Positions 27,106 through 35,935 of a stretch of DNA of 64,000 nucleotides are shown here, one piece after another. Each line of letters opens with the position of its first letter. Position 1 is the stretch's first letter. Made by a program: the position numbers and the translations under genes. Below the pieces are notes generated by a model. The model was not told the DNA's origin. It did no database searches and worked only from the letters and a program-made list of their open reading frames with translations. This stretch comes from Lentzea atacamensis (GTDB taxonomy: Bacteria; Actinomycetota; Actinomycetes; Mycobacteriales; Pseudonocardiaceae), in the NCBI RefSeq assembly GCF_003269295.1, contig NZ_QLTT01000002.1:1054001-1118000 (forward strand). Direction: 5' to 3'.

Positions 27106-27934
27106 TGAGGTCCTCCCGCGATCGGCTGGCGAGATCCGCCACCATTGACCGCGATTGTTCCTCACTGAGGGCCAGCGCATCCAAGAGCGCGAAGATCGAC
27201 TTACAGCGCTTGACCCCGACCTGATCCTGCACGAACACCTGAGCGAGATCGGATTCGGTGTAGGCCACGTCACTGCGTTTCTCGTAGTGCCAAAGCACGT
27301 AGTTGGCCATGTGAACGCCAGCTGGACCACTCGCTGCGGGCACAATGCGGATGACGTGAGTGTGGAAGAGGAGCCTCATGAGCTGGTCTTCCATGATCTG
27401 GTCGTTGCCGACCTTGAGCCGCAGTGCGTTCTCGTGCACGTAGAAGATGCACTCAGGCCGATCATGTCGTCGCATGATCGCCTGCCGCTCCATCCGGAAG
27501 CGGACAGCCGCCTCAATCAAGTCTGGGGTGAGCACGTCACGGGCTTCGTACAGCGCTCGCGCGTACTCCTCTGATTGCAACAGACCCGGAATGGTCGTCA
27601 GGTCGTAGCTGGTGATCTTGTCGGCAACTGACTCGGCCATTGTCATCGTGCGCATGTTGTCTGTGACCTGCACGAAGTAGTGGTCGAACGCGGACCTGTA
27701 CCTGTTGAGGAAGTCCTCGATGAAGGCCTGACTCCGCCCGCACCGGCCCAGGTACTGGACGATGTCGATCTCACTGGCGCGCACCTTGCCGTGCTCGATG
27801 TTGGAGACCTTGCCCGGATCCCACCCGAGCATCCGGGCGATCCGCCGCGCGCGGAACGTCGTGAAGCGCTCCCGCACCTGGCGCAGCTCGTCGCCCAGGT
27901 CACGGCTGTACGGAGTGGACGGATCGCCGTTCAT
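27080..27934 (-). CDS. XRE family regulator with DUF5753 domain
   Basis: A 284-residue protein: N-terminal HTH (LGDELRQVRERFTTFRARRIARMLGWDPGKVSNIEHGKVRASEIDIVQYL), followed by the DUF5753 domain with TIPGLLQSEEYARALYEARD, ECIFYVHENALRLKVG and VHMANYVLWHYEKRSDVAYTESD. Start ATG 27934. The pair with DUF397 is common in Streptomyces and Pseudonocardiales and often acts as a regulator with its small partner. The codon use looks like that of neighbours, with slightly lower GC in the region 27100-27700. Confidence 0.92.
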   Translation of the reverse strand: MNGDPSTPYSRDLGDELRQVRERFTTFRARRIARMLGWDPGKVSNIEHGKVRASEIDIVQYLGRCGRSQAFIEDFLNRYRSAFDHYFVQVTDNMRTMTMAESVADKITSYDLTTIPGLLQSEEYARALYEARDVLTPDLIEAAVRFRMERQAIMRRHDRPECIFYVHENALRLKVGNDQIMEDQLMRLLFHTHVIRIVPAASGPAGVHMANYVLWHYEKRSDVAYTESDLAQVFVQDQVGVKRCKSIFALLDALALSEEQSRSMVADLASRSREDLNDRRLHLA

Positions 27935-27989
27935 GGATCCGACGTTAGGTGATGGAGAAAAAACAACAGCGTGCCCAAACGGGTGGAAT

Positions 27990-28001
27990 TACGCTGCGGT
28001 C
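27990..28001 (+). promoter_or_regulatory. -10 element of a predicted leaderless transcript (28002 gene)
   Basis: TACGCT (27990-27995) ends six bases before the GTG at 28002, which has no ribosome site. Confidence 0.4.
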
Positions 28002-28391
28002 GTGAACGAGCTCGGTTTCGCGGTGGAGACGCACGACGTCTGGTCGTGCGATGCCGTCGTGCCGTTGGTCGACGGTACGCCGCTCACCGAGCTGATCGAC
28101 GTTTTCGAGGCTCGGACCAAGATGCAGCCCACGGGCGAGATGTACGGCGGCTTCATCGCGGACGCACGAGACGCCCACTCGTTCCAGCCCGGCGAAGGGC
28201 GATTCGTGCTCGCCTGCTCGTGCGGCGACACCGGCTGCTGGCCGTTGCTCGCGGACATCGCGGTCGAAGGCGACACGGTCGTCTGGGACGGGTTCCGTCA
28301 GCCACGCCGCAAAGGCCGCGATTACAGCCGCTTCGGGCCGTTCCGGTTCGACCGCGATCAATACGAGAAAGCGCTCGCGGAACTCGGTTGA
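28002..28391 (+). CDS. Hypothetical protein, 129 aa, with CxCxxxxCW motif
   Basis: A 129-residue cytoplasmic protein: MNELGFAVETHDVWSCDAVVPLVDG, a region FVLACSCGDTGCWPLLADI with three clustered cysteines, and FRQPRRKGRDYSRFGPFRFDRDQYEKAL. The cysteines could bind zinc or serve redox roles. The same cysteine pattern occurs in actinomycete hypothetical proteins. GTG start at 28002. The next gene begins 21 bases later. Confidence 0.65.
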   Translation: MNELGFAVETHDVWSCDAVVPLVDGTPLTELIDVFEARTKMQPTGEMYGGFIADARDAHSFQPGEGRFVLACSCGDTGCWPLLADIAVEGDTVVWDGFRQPRRKGRDYSRFGPFRFDRDQYEKALAELG

Positions 28392-28412
28392 CGTGCGAGG
28401 TTGACTGATTTC

Positions 28413-30476
28413 GTGCTCACCCTGATCCGGAGAACCCTGCGCGTACCCCTGGCGACGGGAGCGGCGGGTGACGGCCGCGCCGCCGCGAGGCAGCTCGACA
28501 GCGCGCTGCTCCAGGTCGGGTTCAAGGCGTCGAAGGAACTGCTCGGCCACGTCGAGGGGCTCGCGCAGCCCACCGCCTACGCGAAGACGATCGTGGACGC
28601 GGTGCGCGGGCTCGTGGGTGACGACGTGCAGCACAACCCCTACTTCAAGGACTTCCCGCACGGCGTCCCGGACACCGTCGAGTTCTGGGCGGACTGCGTG
28701 CGTGACGCGTTGGCGCGGCGCGTGCCCGACTTCCACGAGATCGGGCGCGGCAACCTGCTCGCGCTGCCGCGCTACGGGCGCGTCCAGCACACCTACGAGG
28801 AGATGCTCGCGGCGCACGACGAGCTGTTGCCGTCCATCAAGGACCACCTCACGGTCCTGCAGCTCGGCGGCACGCTCGAAGAGGAGACCCGCCGCCTCTT
28901 CCTGGAGCTGGCGACCAGTCCGACGCCGCTGAACGAAGCTGACTTGACGCTGCTCGCGGAACTCGCGGAGCAGACCGGCGAGCTGCCGGACCCGATCCCC
29001 GTGCGGGAGAACCGCGCCGTCGTCAACGCCGCCCGCCTCGCCCGCGGCGCCGCGCCGGTGGTCGACACCGTGACGGACGTCCTCCGGCTCGCGTGCCAGG
29101 CGTCCGGCGGTGACGTGACGCTGCTCGAACCTGCCCGTCTCAGGTCGTTCCGCCGCCCCGAACGCCGGCTGCTGCTGGCGGCGCTCGACAGCACCGTCGA
29201 GGAGAGTCCCGGCAAGCTCGGCGACGTTCTCAAGCACCGCGAGCAGTGGAAGCGGCTCGGTGAGCGGCTGCACCCGCACGAGCACGAGCAGTGGCCGCAC
29301 GCGCAGGACGTCTTCGCGGTGGCGCGCAAGCAGAAGACCGTGCGGTCGTTGGCCGGGCGCGTCGAGATCGCGTTCCAGGACAGCGACATCCGCAAAGCCG
29401 CGGAGATCCTGAGTACCGCACCGGGCATGCTCGTGCGGCAGGTCGACAGGCTGCTCCGCCACGGGACCAAAGAGGACGTTCCGCACATCGTCGATGCCAT
29501 CAGCAAAGCCGCGCCCGAGACCTCGGGCCGCGTCCTGTGCTCACTGCTGGAACACCTGGAGAACCGCACCGCGCCCGACGCAGCGCGGGTGTTCGCCAAC
29601 CGCTCCCGCCGCGCGTGGATCACCGAGGACTCGCGGCCTCCGCTCGACCAGGAAGCCGTCGAGTCCATCACCGCGGTGCTGGAGGACGAGATCCTCCGCA
29701 GGCTGCCGGAAGTCTCGGAACTGACCGTCGACCCGGACCTGCTCGACGTCACGGTTCCGTTGTCCGGCAAGGCTTCCGAGGAAGGCTTCGGGGTGCTGCC
29801 GCGCGGGTCGAGGACGTGGGTGGAAGGCGAGCTGCTGCGGTTCTTCACGTATTGGCGGCAGACCGAGATGCGCACCGACTACGACCTGACGGCGGCGTTG
29901 CTCGGTCCGGACCTCGACTTCCAGGGCCACGTGTCGTGGACGAACTACCACCACGACGGCGCCTACTACTCCGGTGACCTCACCGACGCCTCCGAAGGTG
30001 CCACCGAGTTCATCGACATCCCGCGCGACGCCTCCACCTCCAGGTTTGTGGTGCCGCAGGTGAACGTCTACTCGGGTGAGGGGTTCAACGAGGTCGCCGA
30101 GTCGATGTTCGGCTTCATGACCCGCGACGGGGACCAGAGGGGCAAGCCGTTCGAGCCGAGCACCGTCCGGGCCCGCAGTGCCATGCGCGGCACCGGTCGC
30201 GTCGCGCTGCCGGTCGTCTTCGAACGCGCCGGCGACGGTTGGGTCGCGACGTGGCTGCACCTGTACCTGCGCGGCGCGTCGTGGGGAAACCGCATCGAGA
30301 CCAACCGCGGTGTGCTCCGCGAGACCATCGCAGGTGTGTTGAGCCGCAAGTACTTCACGGTCGCGCGGCTTGCTGAACTGATCAGGCGGAAGTCCAATCA
30401 GGACGGCGCGAAGCTGCACTTGACGCTGGACAACCTGCTGGACATCACTGCTAGCGTGGACAACGCGAGGCCATGA
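28413..30476 (+). CDS. Large protein with C-terminal TerD-like domain (MXAN_6230/SCO0854-like)
   Basis: A 687-residue protein with no membrane segments. The first 450 residues are mostly helical, rich in Leu and Arg. Residues about 470-600 resemble a TerD fold: YDLTAALLGPDLDFQGHVSWTNYHHDGAYYSGDLTDASEGATEFIDI, then VNVYSGEGFNEVAESMFGFM. It is similar to actinomycete and myxobacterial proteins of the MXAN_6230/SCO0854 type, some of which have a RING domain at the end; none is visible here. TerD proteins bind Ca2+ and link to stress or phage resistance. GTG 28413 is preferred; TTG 28401 is an alternative but has GAGG directly next to it. Confidence 0.7.
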   Translation: MLTLIRRTLRVPLATGAAGDGRAAARQLDSALLQVGFKASKELLGHVEGLAQPTAYAKTIVDAVRGLVGDDVQHNPYFKDFPHGVPDTVEFWADCVRDALARRVPDFHEIGRGNLLALPRYGRVQHTYEEMLAAHDELLPSIKDHLTVLQLGGTLEEETRRLFLELATSPTPLNEADLTLLAELAEQTGELPDPIPVRENRAVVNAARLARGAAPVVDTVTDVLRLACQASGGDVTLLEPARLRSFRRPERRLLLAALDSTVEESPGKLGDVLKHREQWKRLGERLHPHEHEQWPHAQDVFAVARKQKTVRSLAGRVEIAFQDSDIRKAAEILSTAPGMLVRQVDRLLRHGTKEDVPHIVDAISKAAPETSGRVLCSLLEHLENRTAPDAARVFANRSRRAWITEDSRPPLDQEAVESITAVLEDEILRRLPEVSELTVDPDLLDVTVPLSGKASEEGFGVLPRGSRTWVEGELLRFFTYWRQTEMRTDYDLTAALLGPDLDFQGHVSWTNYHHDGAYYSGDLTDASEGATEFIDIPRDASTSRFVVPQVNVYSGEGFNEVAESMFGFMTRDGDQRGKPFEPSTVRARSAMRGTGRVALPVVFERAGDGWVATWLHLYLRGASWGNRIETNRGVLRETIAGVLSRKYFTVARLAELIRRKSNQDGAKLHLTLDNLLDITASVDNARP

Positions 30477-30540
30477 GAGTGCTTCCTTCTACACAACTCC
30501 TGTAAAGATTTAGCCCTCTCGCTTCCCTCCGGCGACGTGT

Positions 30541-30613
30541 GTCCGCGGAATGCGCGGACCATGTCGGTCGCCTGTCTTCTGGGGGACGCCCCCCAGACCC
30601 CCGAGGTTCGGGG
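30541..30613. repeat. Three consecutive hairpins between convergent genes
   Basis: GTCCGCG-GAATG-CGCGGAC (30541-30559), TCTGGGGG-ACGC-CCCCCAGA (30578-30597) and CCCCGA-GGT-TCGGGG (30599-30613) lie in the 172-base gap between convergent genes. They probably terminate both transcripts; the GGGGGACGCCCCCC piece looks like a mobile intergenic repeat. Confidence 0.55.
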
Positions 30614-30648
30614 CGCTGTGCGCCCTCACGAACCGTTGATCGGCGAAG

Positions 30649-31617
30649 TCAGGACCACTCGACGGCGATGCCCGCGATGCCGGGCCCCACATCGCCGAAG
30701 TACGCGCTGACGACGCCGCCGAGCCCGCACACCAGCTCCTCGACGTCGACCGGTGTGGCGTCGGCCGAGGCCCGGAACTGCTTGATGCAACGCGCGGGCA
30801 TCGCACGCCGGTGGAACGACAGCTGCACCAGGTACGAGCCGCAGACGTCGCGGAACGTCCGGTGGTGGCCGGGAGTCGCGCCGCCGGTGTCGTCGACGAT
30901 CGTGAAGCTGAAGACGTGTTCCTCACCGGCCGCGAGGCGCCGGTCGAACAGCATTTCCACGGCCAGGTTGCGGGAAGCGCTTTCCCGGCGCAGACGACCC
31001 TGCCGGCACCCTTCTCCGGCGCGAACCATCGCGTTCTCGATCAACGAACCGTCGTCGCCGTGGTGCACGGCCAGATAGCGATCGGGGCCCTGCCGCACCG
31101 CGCGCACGACCAGCCGTGTGGTGATGGAGCGCTGTTCGCGGTGCATGCCGAGCTGCACGGTGTCGTGCACGGACAGCACTTCGAGGTCGGCGTTGCCGCG
31201 CGCGGCCTCTGGTACGGAGTCGAACGTCGCGAGCAGCGGCGCGGGCTCCGGCCAGGTCGCCACCGGGCGGGGTGCGTAGGTGTTGGCGTTGCGAGGGCCG
31301 ATCAGGTCCAGCAAGGACGACGGCGGCAGGCGCAGCACGGATTCGAGCGCGCGCACTGTGCTGATGGCGCGCGGGACCTCGGGATGACGCAGGCCGCGTT
31401 GCCAGTACGACAACGTTGACTGGCCTACCTGGACACCGAGTTGTTCGAGGTGAGCGCGCAGCCGGGCGAGCGAGAGGCCCCGGTGGGCGATCGCCTCGCG
31501 CAGGGCGCGGTGGAACGGCCCGTAGCGCAGCGTCTCGGCGAGCGGGGTCGGTAGACCCCCGGTCGGGTGACCGATCGGTTCGTCGACCGATTCGGCGTGC
31601 CCGGATTCCGCGGCCAC
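30649..31617 (-). CDS. XRE-type transcriptional regulator with large C-terminal domain
   Basis: A 322-residue protein. LREAIAHRGLSLARLRAHLEQLGVQVGQSTLSYWQRGLRHPE (about residues 40-80) is a HTH; the rest is a mixed alpha/beta domain with conserved pieces (VLSVHDTVQLGMHREQRSITTRLVVRAV, VFSFTIVDDTGGATPGHHRTF, GSYLVQLSFHRRAMPARC). It resembles regulators found in Pseudonocardiales; no ligand is known to me. GTG start at 31617, divergent from tmk with 132 bases between. It may act on its own gene. Confidence 0.7.
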   Translation of the reverse strand: MAAESGHAESVDEPIGHPTGGLPTPLAETLRYGPFHRALREAIAHRGLSLARLRAHLEQLGVQVGQSTLSYWQRGLRHPEVPRAISTVRALESVLRLPPSSLLDLIGPRNANTYAPRPVATWPEPAPLLATFDSVPEAARGNADLEVLSVHDTVQLGMHREQRSITTRLVVRAVRQGPDRYLAVHHGDDGSLIENAMVRAGEGCRQGRLRRESASRNLAVEMLFDRRLAAGEEHVFSFTIVDDTGGATPGHHRTFRDVCGSYLVQLSFHRRAMPARCIKQFRASADATPVDVEELVCGLGGVVSAYFGDVGPGIAGIAVEWS

Positions 31618-31737
31618 CGCGGCACCTACCCTTCACACACGCGCCGTGTGACTGTTCACCGTAGTCACTCGTTCCGGTGATCGAAAGATCGGATTTCGCC
31701 CGTGTGGGGGATGTGCTGCGGCCGTGTGAGTGGCCGT

Positions 31738-31749
31738 TAGGGTTCGCCC
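31738..31749 (+). promoter_or_regulatory. -10 element of a predicted leaderless transcript (tmk)
   Basis: TAGGGT (31738-31743) ends six bases before the GTG of tmk at 31750; no ribosome site is seen. Confidence 0.45.
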
Positions 31750-32394
31750 GTGGGAAAGCTCGTAGTGATCGAAGGCCTGGACGGGGCCGGCAAGCGCACT
31801 CTCGCCAACGGGTTGACCGAGGCGCTGCACGCTCAGGGCAGGACCGTGACCAGCCACGCGTTCCCGCGCTACGGGCAGAGCGTGCACGCTGACCTGGTCC
31901 GCGACGCCCTCTACGGCAGGATCGGCGACCTCAGCGACTCCGTCTACGGCATGGCCGTGCTGTACGCGCTCGACCGGCGCGGCGCGGCCGACCAGATCCG
32001 CAAGGACCTCGAGCAGTACGACGTCGTGCTGCTCGACCGCTACGTGGCCTCCAACGCCGCCTACAACGCCGCGCGGCTGCGCCAGGACGAGAACGGCGAG
32101 TTCGTCGAGTGGGTGCGCGCGCTGGAGATCGACCGCTTCGGGTTGCCCGTTCCGGACCTGCACCTGCTGCTCCGCGTGCCCGTCGAGGTCGCGGCCGAAC
32201 GCGCCGCCAAACGCGAGCAGGACGACGACACCCGCGCCCGCGACATTTACGAATCCAATAGCGACCTCCAGACGCGGTGCGGGATCGTTTACGACGGATT
32301 GGCGAACATCAACTGGCTGGCCCCGTGGCAAGTGGTCGACGGGCGGTCAAACGTGAAGTTTCATTCGCTTCTGGAACCACTCTTCACTCCTTGA
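31750..32394 (+). CDS. tmk: dTMP kinase
   Basis: A 214-residue thymidylate kinase that phosphorylates dTMP for DNA synthesis. Walker A is GLDGAGKRT; VLLDRYVASNAAYNAARL contains the DRY motif and dTMP-binding residues; KREQDDDTRARDIYES is the lid. Length matches Rv3247c. GTG start at 31750. It lies between the XRE gene and a methyltransferase and keeps the mycobacterial ahcY-tmk-mtrA order, apart from inserted genes. Confidence 0.95.
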   Translation: MGKLVVIEGLDGAGKRTLANGLTEALHAQGRTVTSHAFPRYGQSVHADLVRDALYGRIGDLSDSVYGMAVLYALDRRGAADQIRKDLEQYDVVLLDRYVASNAAYNAARLRQDENGEFVEWVRALEIDRFGLPVPDLHLLLRVPVEVAAERAAKREQDDDTRARDIYESNSDLQTRCGIVYDGLANINWLAPWQVVDGRSNVKFHSLLEPLFTP

Positions 32395-32470
32395 GTGGTC
32401 GCTCACGTGCGTACCGGTTGACACGATCGTGGATCCGGTACGTCACTGTGAGTGTATAGGAGATTACAAT

Positions 32471-33301
32471 TTGAAGCGTGTTCTGCAGTGCTCCCCGGTC
32501 GGAGTCGCCCGTACGGCGGTCCTGATCGCTGCCGCCCGCGCCAACGAGCAACGTCATCTCCACCGCCTCTTCGACGATCCCCTGGCCGCCGGACTCGTGG
32601 AGGCCGCCGGCTCCGCGAACGACCTCAACGGCGTCCGCACCCTCGCAGGCGACCACTTCGTCCTGCGCACCCGGTATTTCGACGACCAGCTCCTCGGTAC
32701 GGCCCAGCCCCAGGTCGTGATCATGGCGGCCGGCCTTGACACAAGAGCGTTCCGGCTGAAGTGGCCACCAGGCACAAGACTCTTCGAACTCGACTTACCC
32801 GGTCTCCTCGAGTTCAAGGAGGACGCTCTGCACAACCTGGGTGCCCAGCCCACCTGCGACCGGGTCGTCGTCCCCTGCGACTTGCGTGAGGACTGGGCGA
32901 CAGCGCTGATCCACGCTGGACACGACCCGAAAAGGCCCACGGCATGGCTGCTGGAGGGCCTTTTCATGTTTCTGCCGCCGGACGCGGGCGAGCAGCTCAT
33001 GTACTGGGTGAGCGCGCTGTCCGCCCGCGGCAGCACGCTCGCGCTCGAACACGTCAACCGGGCCTTCCGCGACCTGCCGCAGATGAGAGCCGTGCACGAG
33101 CGGTTCGACGCGCTCGACGCCCGATGGCGCTCCGATGTGGAGGACCCGGTCGAGTGGCTGGACGGGTACGGCTGGGACGCCACCGTGACGCACCAGGTCG
33201 ACCTCGCCGCCCGGCACGAACGCCCGGTACCGGCGATCACCGACCCGCGGAAGGTCGGTGATGCGCGCATCTGGCTGGCCTCCGCCGTCCGCACGGTCTG
33301 A
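32471..33301 (+). CDS. SAM-dependent methyltransferase (leucine carboxyl methyltransferase-like, TIGR00027 type)
   Basis: A 276-residue class I methyltransferase. QVVIMAAGLDTRAFRLKWPPGTRLFELDLPGLLEFK is the SAM-binding region typical of the LCM/TIGR00027 group (Ppm-like), and TAWLLEGLFMFLPPDAGEQLM is the following conserved segment. TTG at 32471 is chosen because AGGAG lies eight bases before it and the conserved RTAVLIAAARANEQR follows. Substrate unknown; in actinomycetes such proteins act on secondary metabolites and small acids. A TTGACA at 32418 has no clear -10 partner. Confidence 0.85.
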   Translation: MKRVLQCSPVGVARTAVLIAAARANEQRHLHRLFDDPLAAGLVEAAGSANDLNGVRTLAGDHFVLRTRYFDDQLLGTAQPQVVIMAAGLDTRAFRLKWPPGTRLFELDLPGLLEFKEDALHNLGAQPTCDRVVVPCDLREDWATALIHAGHDPKRPTAWLLEGLFMFLPPDAGEQLMYWVSALSARGSTLALEHVNRAFRDLPQMRAVHERFDALDARWRSDVEDPVEWLDGYGWDATVTHQVDLAARHERPVPAITDPRKVGDARIWLASAVRTV

Positions 33302-33486
33302 CAACACCAGGTAACGAAAGGTGAGCGTCGTGCGGATACTCCCGCGACGAGCAGGCCAAATCGGGCGAGGTGGGGCACGTGGAGCGAGGGTTCCGGCCGG
33401 TTACCGAACGAGCGCACACCGCCACCAGCGGCAACGGAACATGGGCGGTGCGCGAACGCGCGACCGGCAGTGCGACGATATTGAGT

Positions 33487-34164
33487 ATGAAGGCACGCGT
33501 GCTCGTCGTCGATGACGACCCCGCCCTGGCGGAGATGCTGACGATCGTGTTGCGCGGGGAGGGCTTCGACACCGCGGTTGTCGCCGATGGTGCCCGTGCC
33601 CTGCCCGCGCTGCGCGAGCTCAAGCCCGATCTCGTGCTGCTCGACCTGATGTTGCCGGGCATGAACGGCATCGACGTCTGCAAGGCGATCAGGTCCGAGT
33701 CGGGCGTGCCGATCGTGATGCTCACCGCCAAGAGCGACACGGTCGACGTGGTGCTGGGCCTCGAGTCCGGCGCCGACGACTACGTGGTCAAGCCGTTCAA
33801 GCCCAAGGAGCTGGTGGCCCGCATCCGGGCGCGCCTGCGGCGGACCGAGGCCGAGCCGTCCGAGGTGCTGCAGATCGGCGACCTCACGATCGACGTCCCC
33901 GGCCACGAGGTGTTGCGCGAGGGCAGGCCGATCCAGCTGACGCCGCTGGAGTTCGACCTCCTCGTGGCGCTGGCCCGCAAGCCGCGCCAGGTGTTCACCC
34001 GCGAGGTGCTGCTCGAGCAGGTGTGGGGCTACCGCCACGCCGCCGACACGCGCCTGGTGAACGTCCACGTGCAGCGGCTGCGCTCCAAGGTCGAACGGGA
34101 CCCGGAGCACCCTGAGGTGGTGTTGACTGTTCGCGGTGTCGGGTACAAGGCCGGCCCTCCGTGA
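33487..34164 (+). CDS. mtrA: Response regulator MtrA
   Basis: A 225-residue OmpR-type regulator. RVLVVDDDPALAEMLTIVLRGEGF, acidic D9-D11, phospho-acceptor D53 in LVLLDLMLPG, and K at VVKPFKPKELVARI; the C-terminal winged helix ends VRGVGYKAGPP. MtrA controls DNA replication, division and cell-wall genes and is essential in mycobacteria. ATG at 33487 matches the family start. The leader (33302-33486) has GTAAC (33311-33315) and GGTTAC (33399-33404), pieces similar to MtrA recognition sequence and so possibly autoregulatory. mtrB follows after 10 bases. Confidence 0.97.
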   Translation: MKARVLVVDDDPALAEMLTIVLRGEGFDTAVVADGARALPALRELKPDLVLLDLMLPGMNGIDVCKAIRSESGVPIVMLTAKSDTVDVVLGLESGADDYVVKPFKPKELVARIRARLRRTEAEPSEVLQIGDLTIDVPGHEVLREGRPIQLTPLEFDLLVALARKPRQVFTREVLLEQVWGYRHAADTRLVNVHVQRLRSKVERDPEHPEVVLTVRGVGYKAGPP

Positions 34165-34174
34165 CAGGTGGCGT

Positions 34175-35935
34175 ATGAAGTTCGTTCGGCCGGTCGTCGC
34201 GAAGGCGCAGTTCCTCGTCGAGGAGGCGCGCAAGCGGTGGGCCGCGTTTGGTGACCTGTGGCGTCGTTCGCTGCAGTTGCGCGTCGTCGTGTCCACACTC
34301 GCGCTGTCGTCCGCCGTGGTGTTCGTGCTGGGCATGGTCCTGCAGATGCAGATCACCAACCAGCTGCTGAGCACCAAGGACGAGGCCGCGGTGCGGCAGG
34401 CGATGGCCTCGCGCGCCCTGATCCAGTCGGACCTCGTCGGCCTGAACCCCGGCCCGGACAGCGTGCAGACGCGGTTCACCAGCGCCATCAACAAGCTCGC
34501 TGTCGGTGGCTCCGGTACGGACGCCACGACGGCGGGTGCCGGTGCGTTCGAGCCCGTCCTGGCCGACGGGCTCGGGTCCGCCGGTGCCGGGCGGGTGCCG
34601 TTCGTCGGCAAGCTCGAGGACGTGCCGCGCGCCCTGCGCGACATGGTCGAGAACGGCGCCGAGGGCACCCAGATCCACACGGTGCAGCGCGACGGCACGC
34701 CGACCACGCTCTTCGTCGTGGGCCTGCCGATCAGCACGTCCGCGCGCTCGATGCAGCTGTACCTGATCTTCCCGCTGACCGCGGAGCAGCGCACGGCCGA
34801 GGTCGTGCAGTCGACGCTGGCCGTCGGCGGCATCGTGCTGCTGATCCTGCTCGCGCTCATCGCGAACCTCGTGACACGCCAGGTGGTCCGGCCGGTCAGA
34901 CAGGCGGCCGAGGTCGCGGAACGGTTCGCGGACGGCACCTTGCACGAACGCATGCACGTCGTCGGCGAGGACGACGTGGCGCGCCTGGCCGAGTCGTTCA
35001 ACGAGATGGCCGAGTCGATCCAGGCCCAGTTCAAACAGCTGGAGGAGTTCGGCCAGCTGCAGCGCCGCTTCACCTCGGACGTCTCGCACGAGCTGCGCAC
35101 ACCGCTCACGACCGTGCGCATGGCCGCGGACGTCCTGCACGCCTCGCGCGAGCAGTTCCCCGCCGGGCTCGCCCGCTCCACCGAGCTGCTGGTCGACGAG
35201 CTGGACCGGTTCGAGTCGCTGCTCGGCGACCTGCTGGAGATCTCGCGACTGGACGCCGGTGTCGAGGAGCTGACCGCGGAACAGGTCGACATCCGCGTGC
35301 TGGCGCGCCGGGCACACGACTCGGTGCGCGCGATCGCGACGACCGCCGGTTCGCCGGTGGTGCTGGACCTGCCGGACTCCGAGCTCACCGCAGAGCTCGA
35401 CTCCCGGCGCGTGGAACGGATTCTGCGCAACCTGCTCGCCAACGCCATCGACCACGGCGAGGGCCAGCCGGTCGAGCTGACCATGCGCGGCAACGACGAC
35501 GCCGTCGCGATCACCGTGCGGGACCACGGGGTCGGACTCCGCCAGGGCGAGGCCGAGCTGGTGTTCAGCCGGTTCTGGCGTGCCGACCCGTCGCGCAACC
35601 GCCGCACCGGCGGCACCGGTCTGGGGCTGTCGATCTCGCTGGAGGACGCGCGGCTGCACGGCGGCTGGCTGGAGGCGTGGGGCGAGCCGGGCCACGGCGC
35701 CGTGTTCCGCTTGACGCTGCCGCGCAGGCACGGCGAGGAGGTGCGCGAGAGCCCGCTGCCGCTCGCGCCCGCGATCGCGCTCGAACCCGTTGCGGTGGTT
35801 GAGGAACCGGTCGTCGCGGATGAGCTGGACGAGGTCGAGCTGACCCCGGAGGAGATCACCTGGCAGCCCGCGGAGCCCGTCGACGGGGCACCCGCGGAGA
35901 AGTCGGCGGACGAGGTTTCGGAGGAAGTGCGGTGA
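34175..35935 (+). CDS. mtrB: Sensor histidine kinase MtrB
   Basis: A 586-residue membrane kinase. Two transmembrane helices (VVVSTLALSSAVVFVLGMVL and GGIVLLILLALIANLV) flank an extracytoplasmic loop; HAMP follows, then SDVSHELRTPLTTVRM with H305, and the ATPase domain (N in LLANAIDHGEG, GTGLGLSIS). A long acidic C-terminal tail rich in Glu/Val/Pro is unlike mycobacterial MtrB and may be disordered. ATG 34175, 10 bases after mtrA. It senses septal or envelope cues and is modulated by LpqB, whose gene overlaps the stop. Confidence 0.97.
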   Translation: MKFVRPVVAKAQFLVEEARKRWAAFGDLWRRSLQLRVVVSTLALSSAVVFVLGMVLQMQITNQLLSTKDEAAVRQAMASRALIQSDLVGLNPGPDSVQTRFTSAINKLAVGGSGTDATTAGAGAFEPVLADGLGSAGAGRVPFVGKLEDVPRALRDMVENGAEGTQIHTVQRDGTPTTLFVVGLPISTSARSMQLYLIFPLTAEQRTAEVVQSTLAVGGIVLLILLALIANLVTRQVVRPVRQAAEVAERFADGTLHERMHVVGEDDVARLAESFNEMAESIQAQFKQLEEFGQLQRRFTSDVSHELRTPLTTVRMAADVLHASREQFPAGLARSTELLVDELDRFESLLGDLLEISRLDAGVEELTAEQVDIRVLARRAHDSVRAIATTAGSPVVLDLPDSELTAELDSRRVERILRNLLANAIDHGEGQPVELTMRGNDDAVAITVRDHGVGLRQGEAELVFSRFWRADPSRNRRTGGTGLGLSISLEDARLHGGWLEAWGEPGHGAVFRLTLPRRHGEEVRESPLPLAPAIALEPVAVVEEPVVADELDEVELTPEEITWQPAEPVDGAPAEKSADEVSEEVR

